A DNA stretch of 64,000 nt from Actinoplanes utahensis (lineage in GTDB: Bacteria; Actinomycetota; Actinomycetes; Mycobacteriales; Micromonosporaceae). Below the pieces are notes generated by a model. It searched no databases. It saw only the letters and a list, made by a program, of their open reading frames with translations, and had not been told where the DNA came from. The position numbers and the translations under genes were made by a program. The stretch spans positions 59,825 to 123,824 of the forward strand of contig NZ_BOMZ01000083.1 in assembly GCF_016862455.1 (NCBI RefSeq), in the 5' to 3' direction. Numbering within the stretch: position 1 is the stretch's first letter; every line of letters begins with the position of its first letter. Positions 42,997-51,438 of this stretch are shown here, piece after piece.

Positions 42997-43983
42997 TCAG
43001 ATCGGGGGCACGGCGTGGAAGACGGTCGCCTGGCCGGGCGCCGAGGAGATCAGGCGGAGCAGGCCGCCGTCCTGGATCAGGTGGTGGCTCGGGTAGTTCG
43101 CCGAGCGCAGAACGAAACCCGTACCGGCCTGGGCGGAACAGAAGGTGGCGTCGTGCTGGAACAGCATCGTCGGCTCGGCGGGTTCCAGACGCAGGACGAA
43201 GTCGCGGTGCCGCAGGTAGAAGCCGGGATGTTCGGCTGATGCGAAGGACAAGCAGCGCGGGTCGGCCCGGCCGGTCTCCACCACGAACCGGGCGGCGCGG
43301 CGGTCCGCGGGGCTGCTCGCCGTCGTGACGGGTTCGACGCGGGCGAGATGGTCGCGGTGCCGGACCAGGTAGCCGGGCCAGGCCGGGAACGCGAGGCCGA
43401 TGGTGTGCCCGACGACGAGGACGGGGGTGGGGGAAGTGCTGGGGGTGGCCGGTTCGCGGCTGGCGTGTGCGGCGCTCCGGGACGCCCGGGGCGGGATTCC
43501 GGCGCTGATGGCACGGATGCTCCGGCCTGCCTGCGGCGACCCGGCGGACAGCGCCGGTGACGGGAGGATCGAAACGGGCGGCGAGGCGGGCGCCGAACCG
43601 ACCGGCAGCGCGAACACCGGTGGGGCGGGGCGTGGCGGAGGCGGCGGCGTCTCGCGGTCCAGCAGTATCACGGCGACAGCGGAGTAGCCGAGGATGGCGA
43701 CGGTGGTCGCCGCGGCAAGCGCCACGATCGGCGAGTGCCGGCGCGGTGGCGGCTGGGGCAGACCCTGCAGCGACGGCACGGCGCCACCGGCTCGACTCGG
43801 CTCACCACGGAGGAACGCACCACCGGTTCGGGCCAGCTCACCACGGAGGATCGCATCACCGGTTCGGGCCGACTCACCACGCAGGAAAGCACCACCGGCC
43901 CGGGCCGGCTTCTCGCGCGGGTCGAGTCTGCCGGGACGCGGCGGTCGGGGGGCAGCCGTCATGGGTTTCGCAGCTCCTGTCAT
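42997..43983 (-). CDS. Membrane-anchored protein with C-terminal AbfB domain
   Basis: A 328-residue protein. The cytoplasmic N-terminus holds 12-residue repeats of the type GAFLRGELARTG (36-bp DNA repeats at ~43785-43905). One membrane helix spans about residues 84-107 (IVALAAATTVAILGYSAVAV). A Pro/Ser/Ala-rich linker follows, then an arabinofuran-binding AbfB-type beta-trefoil (GLAFPAWPGYLVRHRDHLAR, FASAEHPGFYLRHRDFVLRL, LRSANYPSHHLIQDGGLLRL). It probably binds arabinan or cell-wall sugars outside the cell. ATG 43983 is used; GTG 43986 and ATG 43962 are alternatives. A LacI-type palindrome lies upstream. Confidence 0.8.
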   Translation of the reverse strand: MTGAAKPMTAAPRPPRPGRLDPREKPARAGGAFLRGESARTGDAILRGELARTGGAFLRGEPSRAGGAVPSLQGLPQPPPRRHSPIVALAAATTVAILGYSAVAVILLDRETPPPPPRPAPPVFALPVGSAPASPPVSILPSPALSAGSPQAGRSIRAISAGIPPRASRSAAHASREPATPSTSPTPVLVVGHTIGLAFPAWPGYLVRHRDHLARVEPVTTASSPADRRAARFVVETGRADPRCLSFASAEHPGFYLRHRDFVLRLEPAEPTMLFQHDATFCSAQAGTGFVLRSANYPSHHLIQDGGLLRLISSAPGQATVFHAVPPI

Positions 43984-44011
43984 CACGCGAGGGACGTCAC
44001 AACGCCGCTCA

Positions 44012-44025
44012 TGACAACGTTGTCA
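44012..44025. promoter_or_regulatory. LacI-type operator upstream of the AbfB-domain gene
   Basis: TGACAACGTTGTCA is a perfect 14-bp palindrome with the central CG of LacI-family sites. A 12/14 match, TGACATCGTTGTCC, lies upstream of the LacI gene at 46164. The rest of the 350-bp gap (43984-44333) shows no gene. Confidence 0.65.
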
Positions 44026-44333
44026 GAGGAGTGAACGTGAGCCTATGGATCTTGTCAACAACACATTTCAATAGGTTTCTTTACGATCAGTTACGTACCG
44101 GGTGATACCGGCCGACCAGGCATGATCAGGCTGTGTCTTCACCGGTAGACGGCGGCGCAGATTCGCGACAATCGGGCTGAAGTGGGACCGCGCCGCCCGC
44201 CGTCGTCGGCGCACACCGCCTTCCCCGAAGACGGGGAGCGGGACGTCGAGATCGCCGCATCCACCGTCCGCAGCCTGGCAGCACCTGCCGACCACGATGC
44301 CTGCCTGATCGGACGGCACCTAGGATCATGGCC

Positions 44334-44759
44334 ATGGCTTCCGATCTCGTCGAACGCCTCGGTCTGCGGCCGCATCCCGAAGGCGGTTGGTACCGGGAGA
44401 CCTGGCGTTCCCCGGTCCGGTTCGAACCCGACGGCTACGACGGGCCACGGCACGCCGCCACCGCGATCTACTTCCTCCTGCACCCCGGTGAGCGGTCGGC
44501 ATGGCATGTGGTCCGTTCCGCCGAGCTGTGGTTCTGGCACTCCGGCGGCCCGCTGCTGCTGCGCCGCGGCGGCGACGGCGAGGAGCCGGGCGACGGCGAC
44601 GAGGTGCTGCTCGGGCCGGACGTCGCGGCCGGCCAGGAACCGCAGGTACTGATCCCGCCGGGAGTCTGGCAGGCCGCCGAGCCGGCCGGCGGCGAACCGG
44701 TCCTGGTCAGCTGCGTGGTGGCACCCGGCTTCGACTTCGCCGACTTCCGGATGCTCTAG
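44334..44759 (+). CDS. DUF985 cupin family protein
   Basis: A 141-residue single-domain cupin of the DUF985 type (LGLRPHPEGGWYRETWRSPV, ATAIYFLLHPGERSAWHVVR, ELWFWHSGGPLLLRR, PPGVWQAAEPAGG). Family members have the cupin barrel, often with bound metal or sugar ligand, and no settled function. ATG 44334 was chosen because AGGA is 8 bp upstream; ATG 44328 is too close. A short direct repeat (GCGCTACGGAACGGCGACA) follows the stop. Confidence 0.85.
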   Translation: MASDLVERLGLRPHPEGGWYRETWRSPVRFEPDGYDGPRHAATAIYFLLHPGERSAWHVVRSAELWFWHSGGPLLLRRGGDGEEPGDGDEVLLGPDVAAGQEPQVLIPPGVWQAAEPAGGEPVLVSCVVAPGFDFADFRML

Positions 44760-44801
44760 CGCTACGGAACGGCGACAGCGCTACGGAAGTCGGCGACAGC
44801 G

Positions 44802-45902
44802 CTACGGAACGGCGACCTTCACGAACCGCCCCGGCTCGACGGTCAGAAACGTCTTCGCGCCGGGCAGGTGCAGCGGCGTGCCGGCGTACTCGCAACTGTC
44901 GGCGACTGCCAGCACCCGGCCGGTCAGCGGTTCGCTGCGCACCGCGACGCCCCAGTTGCTGAGGGACAGCAGGCTGGCGCTGTCCGGGCTGAACGCCACC
45001 GAACGCATCATCGGCATGGCGTACTCGACGACGACCGACCGGTTGGTGCCGAGTTCGACGACGCGTGACCTGCGGTCGTTCGAGACGGCCGCGAGGTACT
45101 TCCCGTCCGGGCTGAACGCGAGCGTACGAACGCCGCCTCCCGGGATGTACGGCTCCGCCTCCGGTCTCCAGTCCTCGGTCCGGAAGATCAGCACCTTGCC
45201 GCCCTCGCCGGTTGCGGCCAGACGGGTGCCATCGGCGTCGAACAGCAGCCGGCTGTCACCGTCGTAGCCGATCGAGAACCCGAACCGCTCCTGGATGTCC
45301 TTGACGTGACGGCCGGTCCGGAGGTCCCGGATCCGCACCAGGTCCTCGCTTCCGGTGGCGACGTACCGCCCGTCCGGGCTGATCGCCACCGCCTGGAGGA
45401 TCCGGATGCCGTTCTTGCGGCCGGCGACCCCCAGATCGTTCGGCACCGGCCAGGTCCGGACCGTCTTGCCGGTGTCCACGTTCCACACCACGGCCGCGTT
45501 CACCGTTCCGGCGAAAGTCTCCGCCTGCACCTCGCCGTACGAGACCATCAGTTTGCCGTTCGGGGTGAAGACCGGCGAGGTGGTCATCCGGTTCATGTCG
45601 AAGGTGCGCACCTTGCGGCCGGTGCCGACGTCGAACAGCGTCATGGCGTGCACGTCGACCACGAACCGCCCGTCCGGGCTCGCCACGACCGGGTGGTCCT
45701 TCCCGCCGAACTCGGCCGGCACCACGCCCAGCGGCTGCCCGCACGGGTCCTTCTCCAGACCGCCGGTCAGCCCGAACCAGTCGGTGGTCGCGCCGACCAC
45801 GATCGTCCCGGCGCCGCAGAAGACGGCCGCCACGGTCAGGAGAATGAGGAGGAGACGCCTTCCCCGCGACACCGGCTGCGCCGGCGGTCCCTCGGCAACC
45901 AT
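44802..45902 (-). CDS. Membrane-anchored WD40-like beta-propeller protein
   Basis: A 366-residue protein. One N-terminal membrane helix (~15-38, RRLLLILLTVAAVFCGAGTI) anchors an outside domain of WD40-type repeats: VVASPDGRFVVDV, AVAISPDGRYVATGSEDLVR, LAFSPDGKYLAAVSNDRRSR, VAFSPDSASLLSLSNWGVAV. The repeats suggest a seven-bladed propeller that binds other proteins. Function unknown. It is divergent from the LacI gene at 46164. Confidence 0.85.
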   Translation of the reverse strand: MVAEGPPAQPVSRGRRLLLILLTVAAVFCGAGTIVVGATTDWFGLTGGLEKDPCGQPLGVVPAEFGGKDHPVVASPDGRFVVDVHAMTLFDVGTGRKVRTFDMNRMTTSPVFTPNGKLMVSYGEVQAETFAGTVNAAVVWNVDTGKTVRTWPVPNDLGVAGRKNGIRILQAVAISPDGRYVATGSEDLVRIRDLRTGRHVKDIQERFGFSIGYDGDSRLLFDADGTRLAATGEGGKVLIFRTEDWRPEAEPYIPGGGVRTLAFSPDGKYLAAVSNDRRSRVVELGTNRSVVVEYAMPMMRSVAFSPDSASLLSLSNWGVAVRSEPLTGRVLAVADSCEYAGTPLHLPGAKTFLTVEPGRFVKVAVP

Positions 45903-46068
45903 GCGAAACTCCCCGTCCGCCGCCCATCGAAGACGGTCACCCTAAACCCCTCGATGTCGTACGGGTGAAGCGGCCCCCGGCGCGGCAGCGCGGATCATTC
46001 CTTGCGTCTCACGGGTAGCCACAGGGCGGACTCCGGAACGAGCACCTCGGTCAGGTCGCTGCAGAGAA

Positions 46069-46082
46069 TGACATCGTTGTCC
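46069..46082. promoter_or_regulatory. LacI-type operator-like site upstream of the LacI gene
   Basis: TGACATCGTTGTCC matches the palindrome at 44012-44025 at 12 of 14 positions and lies 81 bp before the LacI start, consistent with autoregulation. Confidence 0.6.
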
Positions 46083-46163
46083 GGACCCCGCAGCTGTCGG
46101 GGACCGGCCCGGAACCGTCGCTAAGCTGGTCCGGAAGCGTCACCCCGGCCCGCGAGGAGCAGC

Positions 46164-47243
46164 TTGTCCCCCGATCGGACGTCCGGTGGCCGCCGCAGCA
46201 GCCGGCCCACCATGAACGACGTCGCCCGTGCCGCCCGTGTCAGCCTCAAGACGGTGTCCCGCGTCGTCAACGGCGAGGAGAACGTCTCCCCCGTCCTGGT
46301 CGCCCAGGTCCGCAGCGCGATCGAGCTGCTCAACTACAGTCCGGACGTCGGCGCCGGCGCGCTCCGCCGCAGCGACCGCCGGACCGAGATGATCGCCCTG
46401 CTGCTGGAGGATGTCGGCAACCCGTTCTCGGCGTCACTGCACCGGGCGGTGGAGGACGAGGCCCGGGCCCGGGGCGTCCAGGTGCTCACCGGCAGCCTCG
46501 ACGAGTGCCCGGCCCGCGAGCGGGAGCTGGCCCGCGCCTTCACGATGCGCCGCACCGACGGTCTGATCATGGCCCCGGTCGGCCCGGACCAGGGCTATCT
46601 GGCGACGGAGCTGCGGGTGGACACTCCGGTGGTGTTCGTCGACCGGCCGGGTGCCGGGTTCCCCGGCGACACGGTCCTCGCCACGAACGTCCTCGGCGCC
46701 GGTGAGGCGACCCGGCACCTGCTGGCGCACGGGCACCGCCGGATCGCCTGCCTCGGCGACTACAGCCGGATCTCCACGGCCCGCCTGCGTCAGGAGGGGT
46801 ACCTCGCCGCGTTACGGGAGGCGGGCATCGAGCCGGACCCGCGGCTGATCGGTTCCGAGTTGCACACCGCGCTGATGGCCGAATGCAAGGTCATCGAGCT
46901 GTTCCACCGGCCGGACCCGCCGACCGCCCTGTTCACCAGCCAGAACCTGGTGACCGCCGGCGCGGTCCGGGCGCTGCGCCGGCTCGGCCTGCACCGCACC
47001 GTGGCGCTCGTCGGTTTCGACGACTTCCCCATGGCCGACCTGCTCGAACCGGCGATCACCGTGGTCGCCCAGGACCCGGTCGTGATGGGCCGCACCGCTG
47101 CTCAGGCCCTGTTCCGCCGGATCGACGGCGACAGCACCCCGCCCGCCGAGCACTGGATCCCCACCACCCTGATCCGCCGCGGCTCCGGCGAGATCCGCCC
47201 CGGCACCCACACCACGGGCGACCGGCTCGCCGGCTCCCTCTGA
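46164..47243 (+). CDS. LacI family transcriptional regulator
   Basis: A 359-residue LacI/GalR regulator with an N-terminal HTH (TMNDVARAARVSLKTVSRVV, residues ~16-35) and hinge, and a periplasmic-binding-protein-like sensor domain (MIALLLEDVGNPFSASLHRA, RTDGLIMAPVGPDQ, ALVGFDDFPMADLLEPAITV). The effector is probably a sugar. TTG at 46164 has GAGGAG 4 bp upstream. Likely sites are 46069-46082 (own promoter) and 44012-44025 (AbfB gene), which points to arabinose-containing glycans as the signal. Confidence 0.88.
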   Translation: MSPDRTSGGRRSSRPTMNDVARAARVSLKTVSRVVNGEENVSPVLVAQVRSAIELLNYSPDVGAGALRRSDRRTEMIALLLEDVGNPFSASLHRAVEDEARARGVQVLTGSLDECPARERELARAFTMRRTDGLIMAPVGPDQGYLATELRVDTPVVFVDRPGAGFPGDTVLATNVLGAGEATRHLLAHGHRRIACLGDYSRISTARLRQEGYLAALREAGIEPDPRLIGSELHTALMAECKVIELFHRPDPPTALFTSQNLVTAGAVRALRRLGLHRTVALVGFDDFPMADLLEPAITVVAQDPVVMGRTAAQALFRRIDGDSTPPAEHWIPTTLIRRGSGEIRPGTHTTGDRLAGSL

Positions 47244-47263
47244 GCAGACCCGAACCCGTCCTC

Positions 47264-47345
47264 CGGTACGGGCCACACACGCTCCCGTGACTCGGAACGA
47301 CGAGCGGAGGGAATGCCTGCCGCGCCCGCTGCGGCTTCGGCAGGC
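47264..47345. repeat. Fragment of the dispersed element plus a terminator-like hairpin
   Basis: GGTACGGGCCACACACGCTC (47264-) matches the inner part of the ~200-bp element found at 15831 and 62231. After it, CCTGCCG and CGGCAGG (47316-47345) can form a hairpin between the convergent LacI and GNAT genes. Confidence 0.5.
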
Positions 47346-47359
47346 GGGTGGGCCGGATG

Positions 47360-47863
47360 CTAGTCGGTGGTTCCCAGTTGGACGGTGAGGATGGTGAGGC
47401 GGTCGCGGCCGGGCAGGTCGACGAGGTCGGTGGTGCGGAAGCCGCAGTGGATGTAGAAGTCGGCGGGGTGGCCGCCGGTGGACACCCACAGCCGTTCGAT
47501 GCCGGTGCGGGTGGCCCACAGTTTGAGGCCGGTGAGCAGGGTTCCGCCGACGCCCCGGCCGCGGCGGTCGGGGCGGACGACCGCGCCGACGACCCACGGG
47601 CCGCGGTCGGCGAGTTCGGGGTGTTCGACGGGGACGAGGCCGATGCCGCCGGAGGCGTTGCCGGTCTCGTCGATGGCGACGAAGGTGACCGGGGGCAGGG
47701 CGCGGCCGGTCTCGCGGCGGGTGGTGTCGATCCACCACTGCGGATCCTCGCGGCCGGGGTGGCGGCTCCACTCGTGCCAGCGGAGCCGGGCCAGTTCGGC
47801 GATCAGGTCCGGGCGATCAGCGAGCAGTTCGATCGCTATCGATGGCTGCGTCAGTCGGTCCAC
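47360..47863 (-). CDS. GNAT family N-acetyltransferase
   Basis: A 167-residue GNAT. The acetyl-CoA loop is VVRPDRRGRGVGGTLLTGLK (Q/RxxGxG/A) and the C-terminal HPADFYIHCGF motif packs on CoA. GTG 47863 (MDRLTQPSIAIELLADRP) is used, with AGAGGG directly before it. Substrate unknown. It is divergent from the dienelactone hydrolase gene. Confidence 0.85.
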   Translation of the reverse strand: MDRLTQPSIAIELLADRPDLIAELARLRWHEWSRHPGREDPQWWIDTTRRETGRALPPVTFVAIDETGNASGGIGLVPVEHPELADRGPWVVGAVVRPDRRGRGVGGTLLTGLKLWATRTGIERLWVSTGGHPADFYIHCGFRTTDLVDLPGRDRLTILTVQLGTTD

Positions 47864-47931
47864 CCCTCTGACGCTACGGCTGCCGGGCCGGTTGGAACAT
47901 ATCCGGAATTGCCGCCGGTAGTGTTTCGATC

Positions 47932-48654
47932 ATGAAGGTACGCGAAGAAGAGGTTCGGATCGGTGACATCCGGACAGCGGTGCTGCGGCCGGCCGGCGAC
48001 GGGAAGTGGCCGGGCCTCCTGCTCTACACGGACATCTTCCAGCTGACCGAGTCGACGTTGCGGACGGCGCGGCGGCTGGCCGCGGCCGGGTTCGTGGTGG
48101 CGGTTCCGGAGATCTATCCGCACGGGGAGCTGGCCGGGGTCGCCCTGGAGTTCGACGACGAGGGCAAGCAGCGCGGGCTGGCGGGGGCGGCGGCCACCAC
48201 CGCCGCCGAGTTCGACGCGGACCGGGTGGCGGTGCTCGACCATCTGGAGCAGCGCGACGATGTGACCCGGCTGTTCGTGACCGGTTTCTGCATCGGCGGG
48301 CATCTGGCGTTCCGGGCCGCGTTCGATCCGCGGGTGGCGGCGACGGTCTGCTTCTACCCGACCGGCCTGCACAACGGGGCGCTCGGCCGGGACGACGACG
48401 CCGGTTCGATCGCGCGGGCCGCCGAGATCCAGGGCCGCCTGCTGATCGTCTTCGGCAGCCAGGATCCGCACGTGCCGGCCGACGCACGGCTGTTCATCCT
48501 GGAGCGGCTGTACGCGGCCGGGCTCACCGATCTCGAACTGCACGTCTACACCGGCGGGGAGCACGCGTTCATGCGGGACGTCGGCCCGCGCCACGATCCG
48601 GCGCTCACCGACCGGGCCCTGATCGAGGCGGTCGCCTTCTTCCACGAGAGTTGA
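47932..48654 (+). CDS. Dienelactone hydrolase family protein
   Basis: A 240-residue alpha/beta hydrolase of the dienelactone hydrolase group. Nucleophile Cys ~123 lies in FVTGFCIGGHLAFRAA, the acid is Asp in FGSQDPHVP, and the base His in TGGEHAFMRD. The family opens cyclic dienelactones in aromatic catabolism, but many actinobacterial copies have other, unknown ester substrates. No aromatic pathway genes are nearby. Confidence 0.88.
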   Translation: MKVREEEVRIGDIRTAVLRPAGDGKWPGLLLYTDIFQLTESTLRTARRLAAAGFVVAVPEIYPHGELAGVALEFDDEGKQRGLAGAAATTAAEFDADRVAVLDHLEQRDDVTRLFVTGFCIGGHLAFRAAFDPRVAATVCFYPTGLHNGALGRDDDAGSIARAAEIQGRLLIVFGSQDPHVPADARLFILERLYAAGLTDLELHVYTGGEHAFMRDVGPRHDPALTDRALIEAVAFFHES

Positions 48655-48715
48655 GACGGCGGCGGCGACCCGGCATGCGGGACGGAATCCCGTACGGATC
48701 AGGAGAAGCGTGCTC

Positions 48716-48742
48716 GCCGCCGTCGCGTCCGGCGACGGCGGC
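48716..48742. terminator. Hairpin terminator between convergent genes
   Basis: Perfect 11-bp arms GCCGCCGTCGC / GCGACGGCGGC with a 5-nt loop lie between the dienelactone hydrolase and VOC genes. No other gene was seen in the ~200-bp gap. Confidence 0.65.
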
Positions 48743-48852
48743 GTGGGCGGACCTGCCGCTCGCCGCCGGCGCCGCGCGGTGTGTCCGGCTGACCGGGGTC
48801 ACCCGCGCCAACCGGTACGGCCGGTCCGTCCACGAGCGGGAGACTACCGCTG

Positions 48853-49215
48853 TCAGGCCATGACCGAGATGCAGAACGGGTGGCCGGCCGGGTCGAGCAG
48901 GACCCGCCAGCGGTCCGGCATCGGCTGGAACTCCGGCTTGGTGGCGCCGATCCCGAGGATCGCCGCCTCGCCGGAGTCCAGATCGGTGACGCCGCATTCG
49001 AGGTGGGCCTGCTTCGGCACGTCCGCGGACGGCCAGGTCGGTGGCACGTACTCGTCGACCTTGGCGAAGCCGAGCCCGCTGCCCATCTCGCCCACGTAGA
49101 CGAACTCGTCGCTGGTGTAACTGATCTCCAGGCCGAGCAGCCTGCTGTAGAAACCGGCGAGAGCGGCCGGGTCGTCGCAGTCCAGGGAGAGCCCGGCGAG
49201 AGTGGCGAGTGCCAT
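48853..49215 (-). CDS. VOC family protein
   Basis: A 120-residue single VOC domain (MALATLAGLSLDCDDPAALA, FYSRLLGLEISYTSDEFVYV, HLECGVTDLDSGEAAILGIG, LLDPAGHPFCISVM). ATG 49215 has AAAGGAG upstream. It is divergent from the WYL regulator, with a perfect inverted repeat between them, a pairing also seen for the DUF1761/WYL pair at 62.9 kb. It is probably a stress- or xenobiotic-related glyoxalase-fold enzyme controlled by that regulator. Confidence 0.88.
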   Translation of the reverse strand: MALATLAGLSLDCDDPAALAGFYSRLLGLEISYTSDEFVYVGEMGSGLGFAKVDEYVPPTWPSADVPKQAHLECGVTDLDSGEAAILGIGATKPEFQPMPDRWRVLLDPAGHPFCISVMA

Positions 49216-49253
49216 GGTGGTGCTCCTTTCGTCGGTTCCCACCCTGCCCGGGG

Positions 49254-49278
49254 ATGACTGACACCCTCTGTCAGTCAT
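49254..49278. promoter_or_regulatory. Inverted repeat operator between VOC and WYL genes
   Basis: ATGACTGACA-CCCTC-TGTCAGTCAT has perfect 10-bp arms and a 5-nt centre. It lies 18 bp before the WYL regulator start and 39 bp from the VOC start. Its geometry and TGACA core match the site at 62962-62982. Confidence 0.75.
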
Positions 49279-49296
49279 CTGTGGCAGTCTTCGGAC

Positions 49297-50286
49297 ATGC
49301 GTGCGAGCCGGTTGCTGTCGGTGGTCCTGTTGCTGCAGGACCGTGGGCGCCTGACGGCTCAGCAGATCGCCACGGAGCTGGACGTCTCGGTGCGGACGGT
49401 GTACCGGGACATCGAAGCGCTCGGGGCGGCGGGTGTGCCCATCTATGCGGAGCTCGGGGCGGGTGGCGGATATCAGCTGGTCGACGGGTACCGGACTCGC
49501 CTGACCGGCCTCACTCCGCAGGAGGCCGGGACGATCTTCCTGGCCGGGGTGCCGGAGGCGGCCGCCGAGCTCGGGCTCGGTGCGGTGCTGACGACGGCGG
49601 AGCTGAAGTTGCGGGCGGCGCTGCCCGCCCGGCTCAGCCGGCACGTCGACGAGATCCGCGACCTGTTCCACCTCGATGCGGCCGGCTGGTTCCGCGAGAC
49701 CGAGACCCACCCGCATCTGGCCGCCCTGGCCGCGGCGGTGTGGAACCGCCGACGGGCCCGCATGCGTTACCGCCGCTGGCGTGAGCCCCGCGAGGTGGAC
49801 CGCGACATCGAGCCGCTGGGCATCATCCTCAAAGCCGGCGTCTGGTACTTCGTCGCCAACGTCTCCCGCTCCCCCTCCGCCGCCCCTGAGCAGCGGACCT
49901 ACCGGGTGGCGACGATCCTCGAACTGACCGTGCTGGACGAGACGTTCGAGCGCCCGGAAGGATTCGATCTCGCATCGTCCTGGGCCGCGTGGGCAGCGGA
50001 CTTCGAGCGGCGCCTGCACCGGGACGAGGCGACGGTCCGGCTCGCCCCGGCGGCGCTGGACCGGATCCCCCACCTGATGACGCGGGCCATGGCCCGCAAC
50101 GTCCGCGACGGCGTCGGCCCGCCCGATCCGGACGGCTGGACCACGGTGACCCTCCCGATCGAGTCCGTCAAGCACGCCCACGCCGAGTTGCTGCGGCTCG
50201 GCGCGGACATCGAGGTGGTCTCCCCGCCCGCTCTGCGGGAGATGATGCGGTCCAGCGCGCTCGCCATGACGGCGTTGTACGGGTGA
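49297..50286 (+). CDS. WYL-domain (YafY-type) transcriptional regulator
   Basis: A 329-residue regulator. The N-terminal HTH_11 (QQIATELDVSVRTVYRDIEA) is followed by a WYL domain (residues ~150-220: RYRRWREPREVDRDIEPLGI, LKAGVWYFVANVSRS) and a C-terminal WCX extension. WYL proteins respond to nucleic-acid or small-molecule signals. Divergence from the VOC gene and the inverted repeat at 49254-49278 indicate joint control. Confidence 0.88.
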   Translation: MRASRLLSVVLLLQDRGRLTAQQIATELDVSVRTVYRDIEALGAAGVPIYAELGAGGGYQLVDGYRTRLTGLTPQEAGTIFLAGVPEAAAELGLGAVLTTAELKLRAALPARLSRHVDEIRDLFHLDAAGWFRETETHPHLAALAAAVWNRRRARMRYRRWREPREVDRDIEPLGIILKAGVWYFVANVSRSPSAAPEQRTYRVATILELTVLDETFERPEGFDLASSWAAWAADFERRLHRDEATVRLAPAALDRIPHLMTRAMARNVRDGVGPPDPDGWTTVTLPIESVKHAHAELLRLGADIEVVSPPALREMMRSSALAMTALYG

Positions 50287-50343
50287 GCGGCCGTCTCCGC
50301 CGGTCCGGCGGTTCTGTCGGACCCTGCTGTTAGCGTCCCCGGC

Positions 50344-51366
50344 ATGCCGATCGACACCGGACTGGGCAGGGAGCCGCTGCCCGTGGAGACGCCTGACGAT
50401 GTCGCGGTGCTCGTCGAGCACCTGCAACGGGGCGACCTGGAGAAGCGCTTTCTGGGCGACCACTTCGCCTATCTGGCCGGCACTCGTCCGGAGCTGTTCC
50501 GGCCCTATCAGGAGCTGGTGATCGACGGGCTGCTGGACCGGTTCGAGGTCGTCTTCGACGATCTGTGCGTGCTCTTCGGCGGGGCGCCGGACCGGTGTGT
50601 GGAGATCCTGGCCGGGCGGCTGCGATCCGACCGTTCCTTACAGGACGCCTGGGTGCTGGGGTCGATCGGCACCGGCGCCGCCCTGGCCGCCGTCGCCGAG
50701 GACGTCCGTGACGGTGGGGACCGCTCCGACTACGAGGACTCCGGCATCTGGATCCCCCCGACCGGCCCGGCGGAGTTCCGCTTCACCCCCCGGCGGCAGG
50801 CCGTCTTCCTGGAGCTCGGCGACTTCCCCGATGCCGCGCACCCGGTGGGCCTGCCGGTGGACCGGGTCGTTCGTGATCCCTCGACCAGCCCGGTCGCCTG
50901 GCACTACGTGTCGTTGCGTCTCGCCGACGTGCCCGGGCTGCCGTCGTGGCCGGCCTCGCACGCGCATCTGGTCGGCCCGGCCTCCCGCGACCCGGGGGTG
51001 CTGTTCGCCGGCATCGGGCCCGACGGCCGCTATCAGGACGAGCGGCTGATCCTGGACGAGGAGCCCGAGGAGGACTGGTTCGAGGACGACCCGGAGTTCG
51101 GCCGGGGCCGAGCGGTCCTGCGCCCGTATGGTCCGGACCTCGTCTACACCAACGGCCACACGCACGCCACACCCGGCCTGGTCGGCACGGCGGGCGGCCC
51201 ACCCATCGGCCTCTATCCGAACCCGCTCTGCCCCTCCTGCAAGCGCCTGATGTTCCACGCCGCCACGGTGACCACCGACATCCGCGAGCACGGTTCCGGC
51301 TTCCGCAGCCTCTTCCTCTGCGAGGACTGTCACCGGACCGCCACCACCGCCAGCGGCTGGAACTGA
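50344..51366 (+). CDS. Unknown protein with C-terminal zinc-ribbon
   Basis: A 340-residue cytoplasmic protein. The N-terminal ~100 residues are helical (PDDVAVLVEHLQRGDLEKRF). The middle is acidic and strand-rich with EEPEEDWFEDDPEFGRG. The C-terminus has two Cys pairs (NPLCPSCKRLMFHAATV and LFLCEDCHRTATTA) that can form a zinc ribbon. No enzyme motif was recognised. It may be a regulatory or adaptor protein. It stands alone between the WYL gene and the DJ-1/PfpI operon. Confidence 0.7.
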   Translation: MPIDTGLGREPLPVETPDDVAVLVEHLQRGDLEKRFLGDHFAYLAGTRPELFRPYQELVIDGLLDRFEVVFDDLCVLFGGAPDRCVEILAGRLRSDRSLQDAWVLGSIGTGAALAAVAEDVRDGGDRSDYEDSGIWIPPTGPAEFRFTPRRQAVFLELGDFPDAAHPVGLPVDRVVRDPSTSPVAWHYVSLRLADVPGLPSWPASHAHLVGPASRDPGVLFAGIGPDGRYQDERLILDEEPEEDWFEDDPEFGRGRAVLRPYGPDLVYTNGHTHATPGLVGTAGGPPIGLYPNPLCPSCKRLMFHAATVTTDIREHGSGFRSLFLCEDCHRTATTASGWN

Positions 51367-51406
51367 CCGACCCCGAGGACAATCGTACCGTCGGCATAAT
51401 TTCTTG

Positions 51407-51430
51407 TGTGCACTAAAATTTCTGTGCATA
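51407..51430. promoter_or_regulatory. Operator-like site in the AT-rich promoter of the DJ-1/TetR operon
   Basis: TGTGCAC and GTGCATA form an imperfect inverted repeat (one mismatch) around a 10-nt AT-rich centre, 8 bp before the start codon. CATAAT at 51395-51400 fits a -10 box. The TetR gene at 52095 is the likely binder. Confidence 0.5.
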
Positions 51431-51438
51431 CTGTGCCC

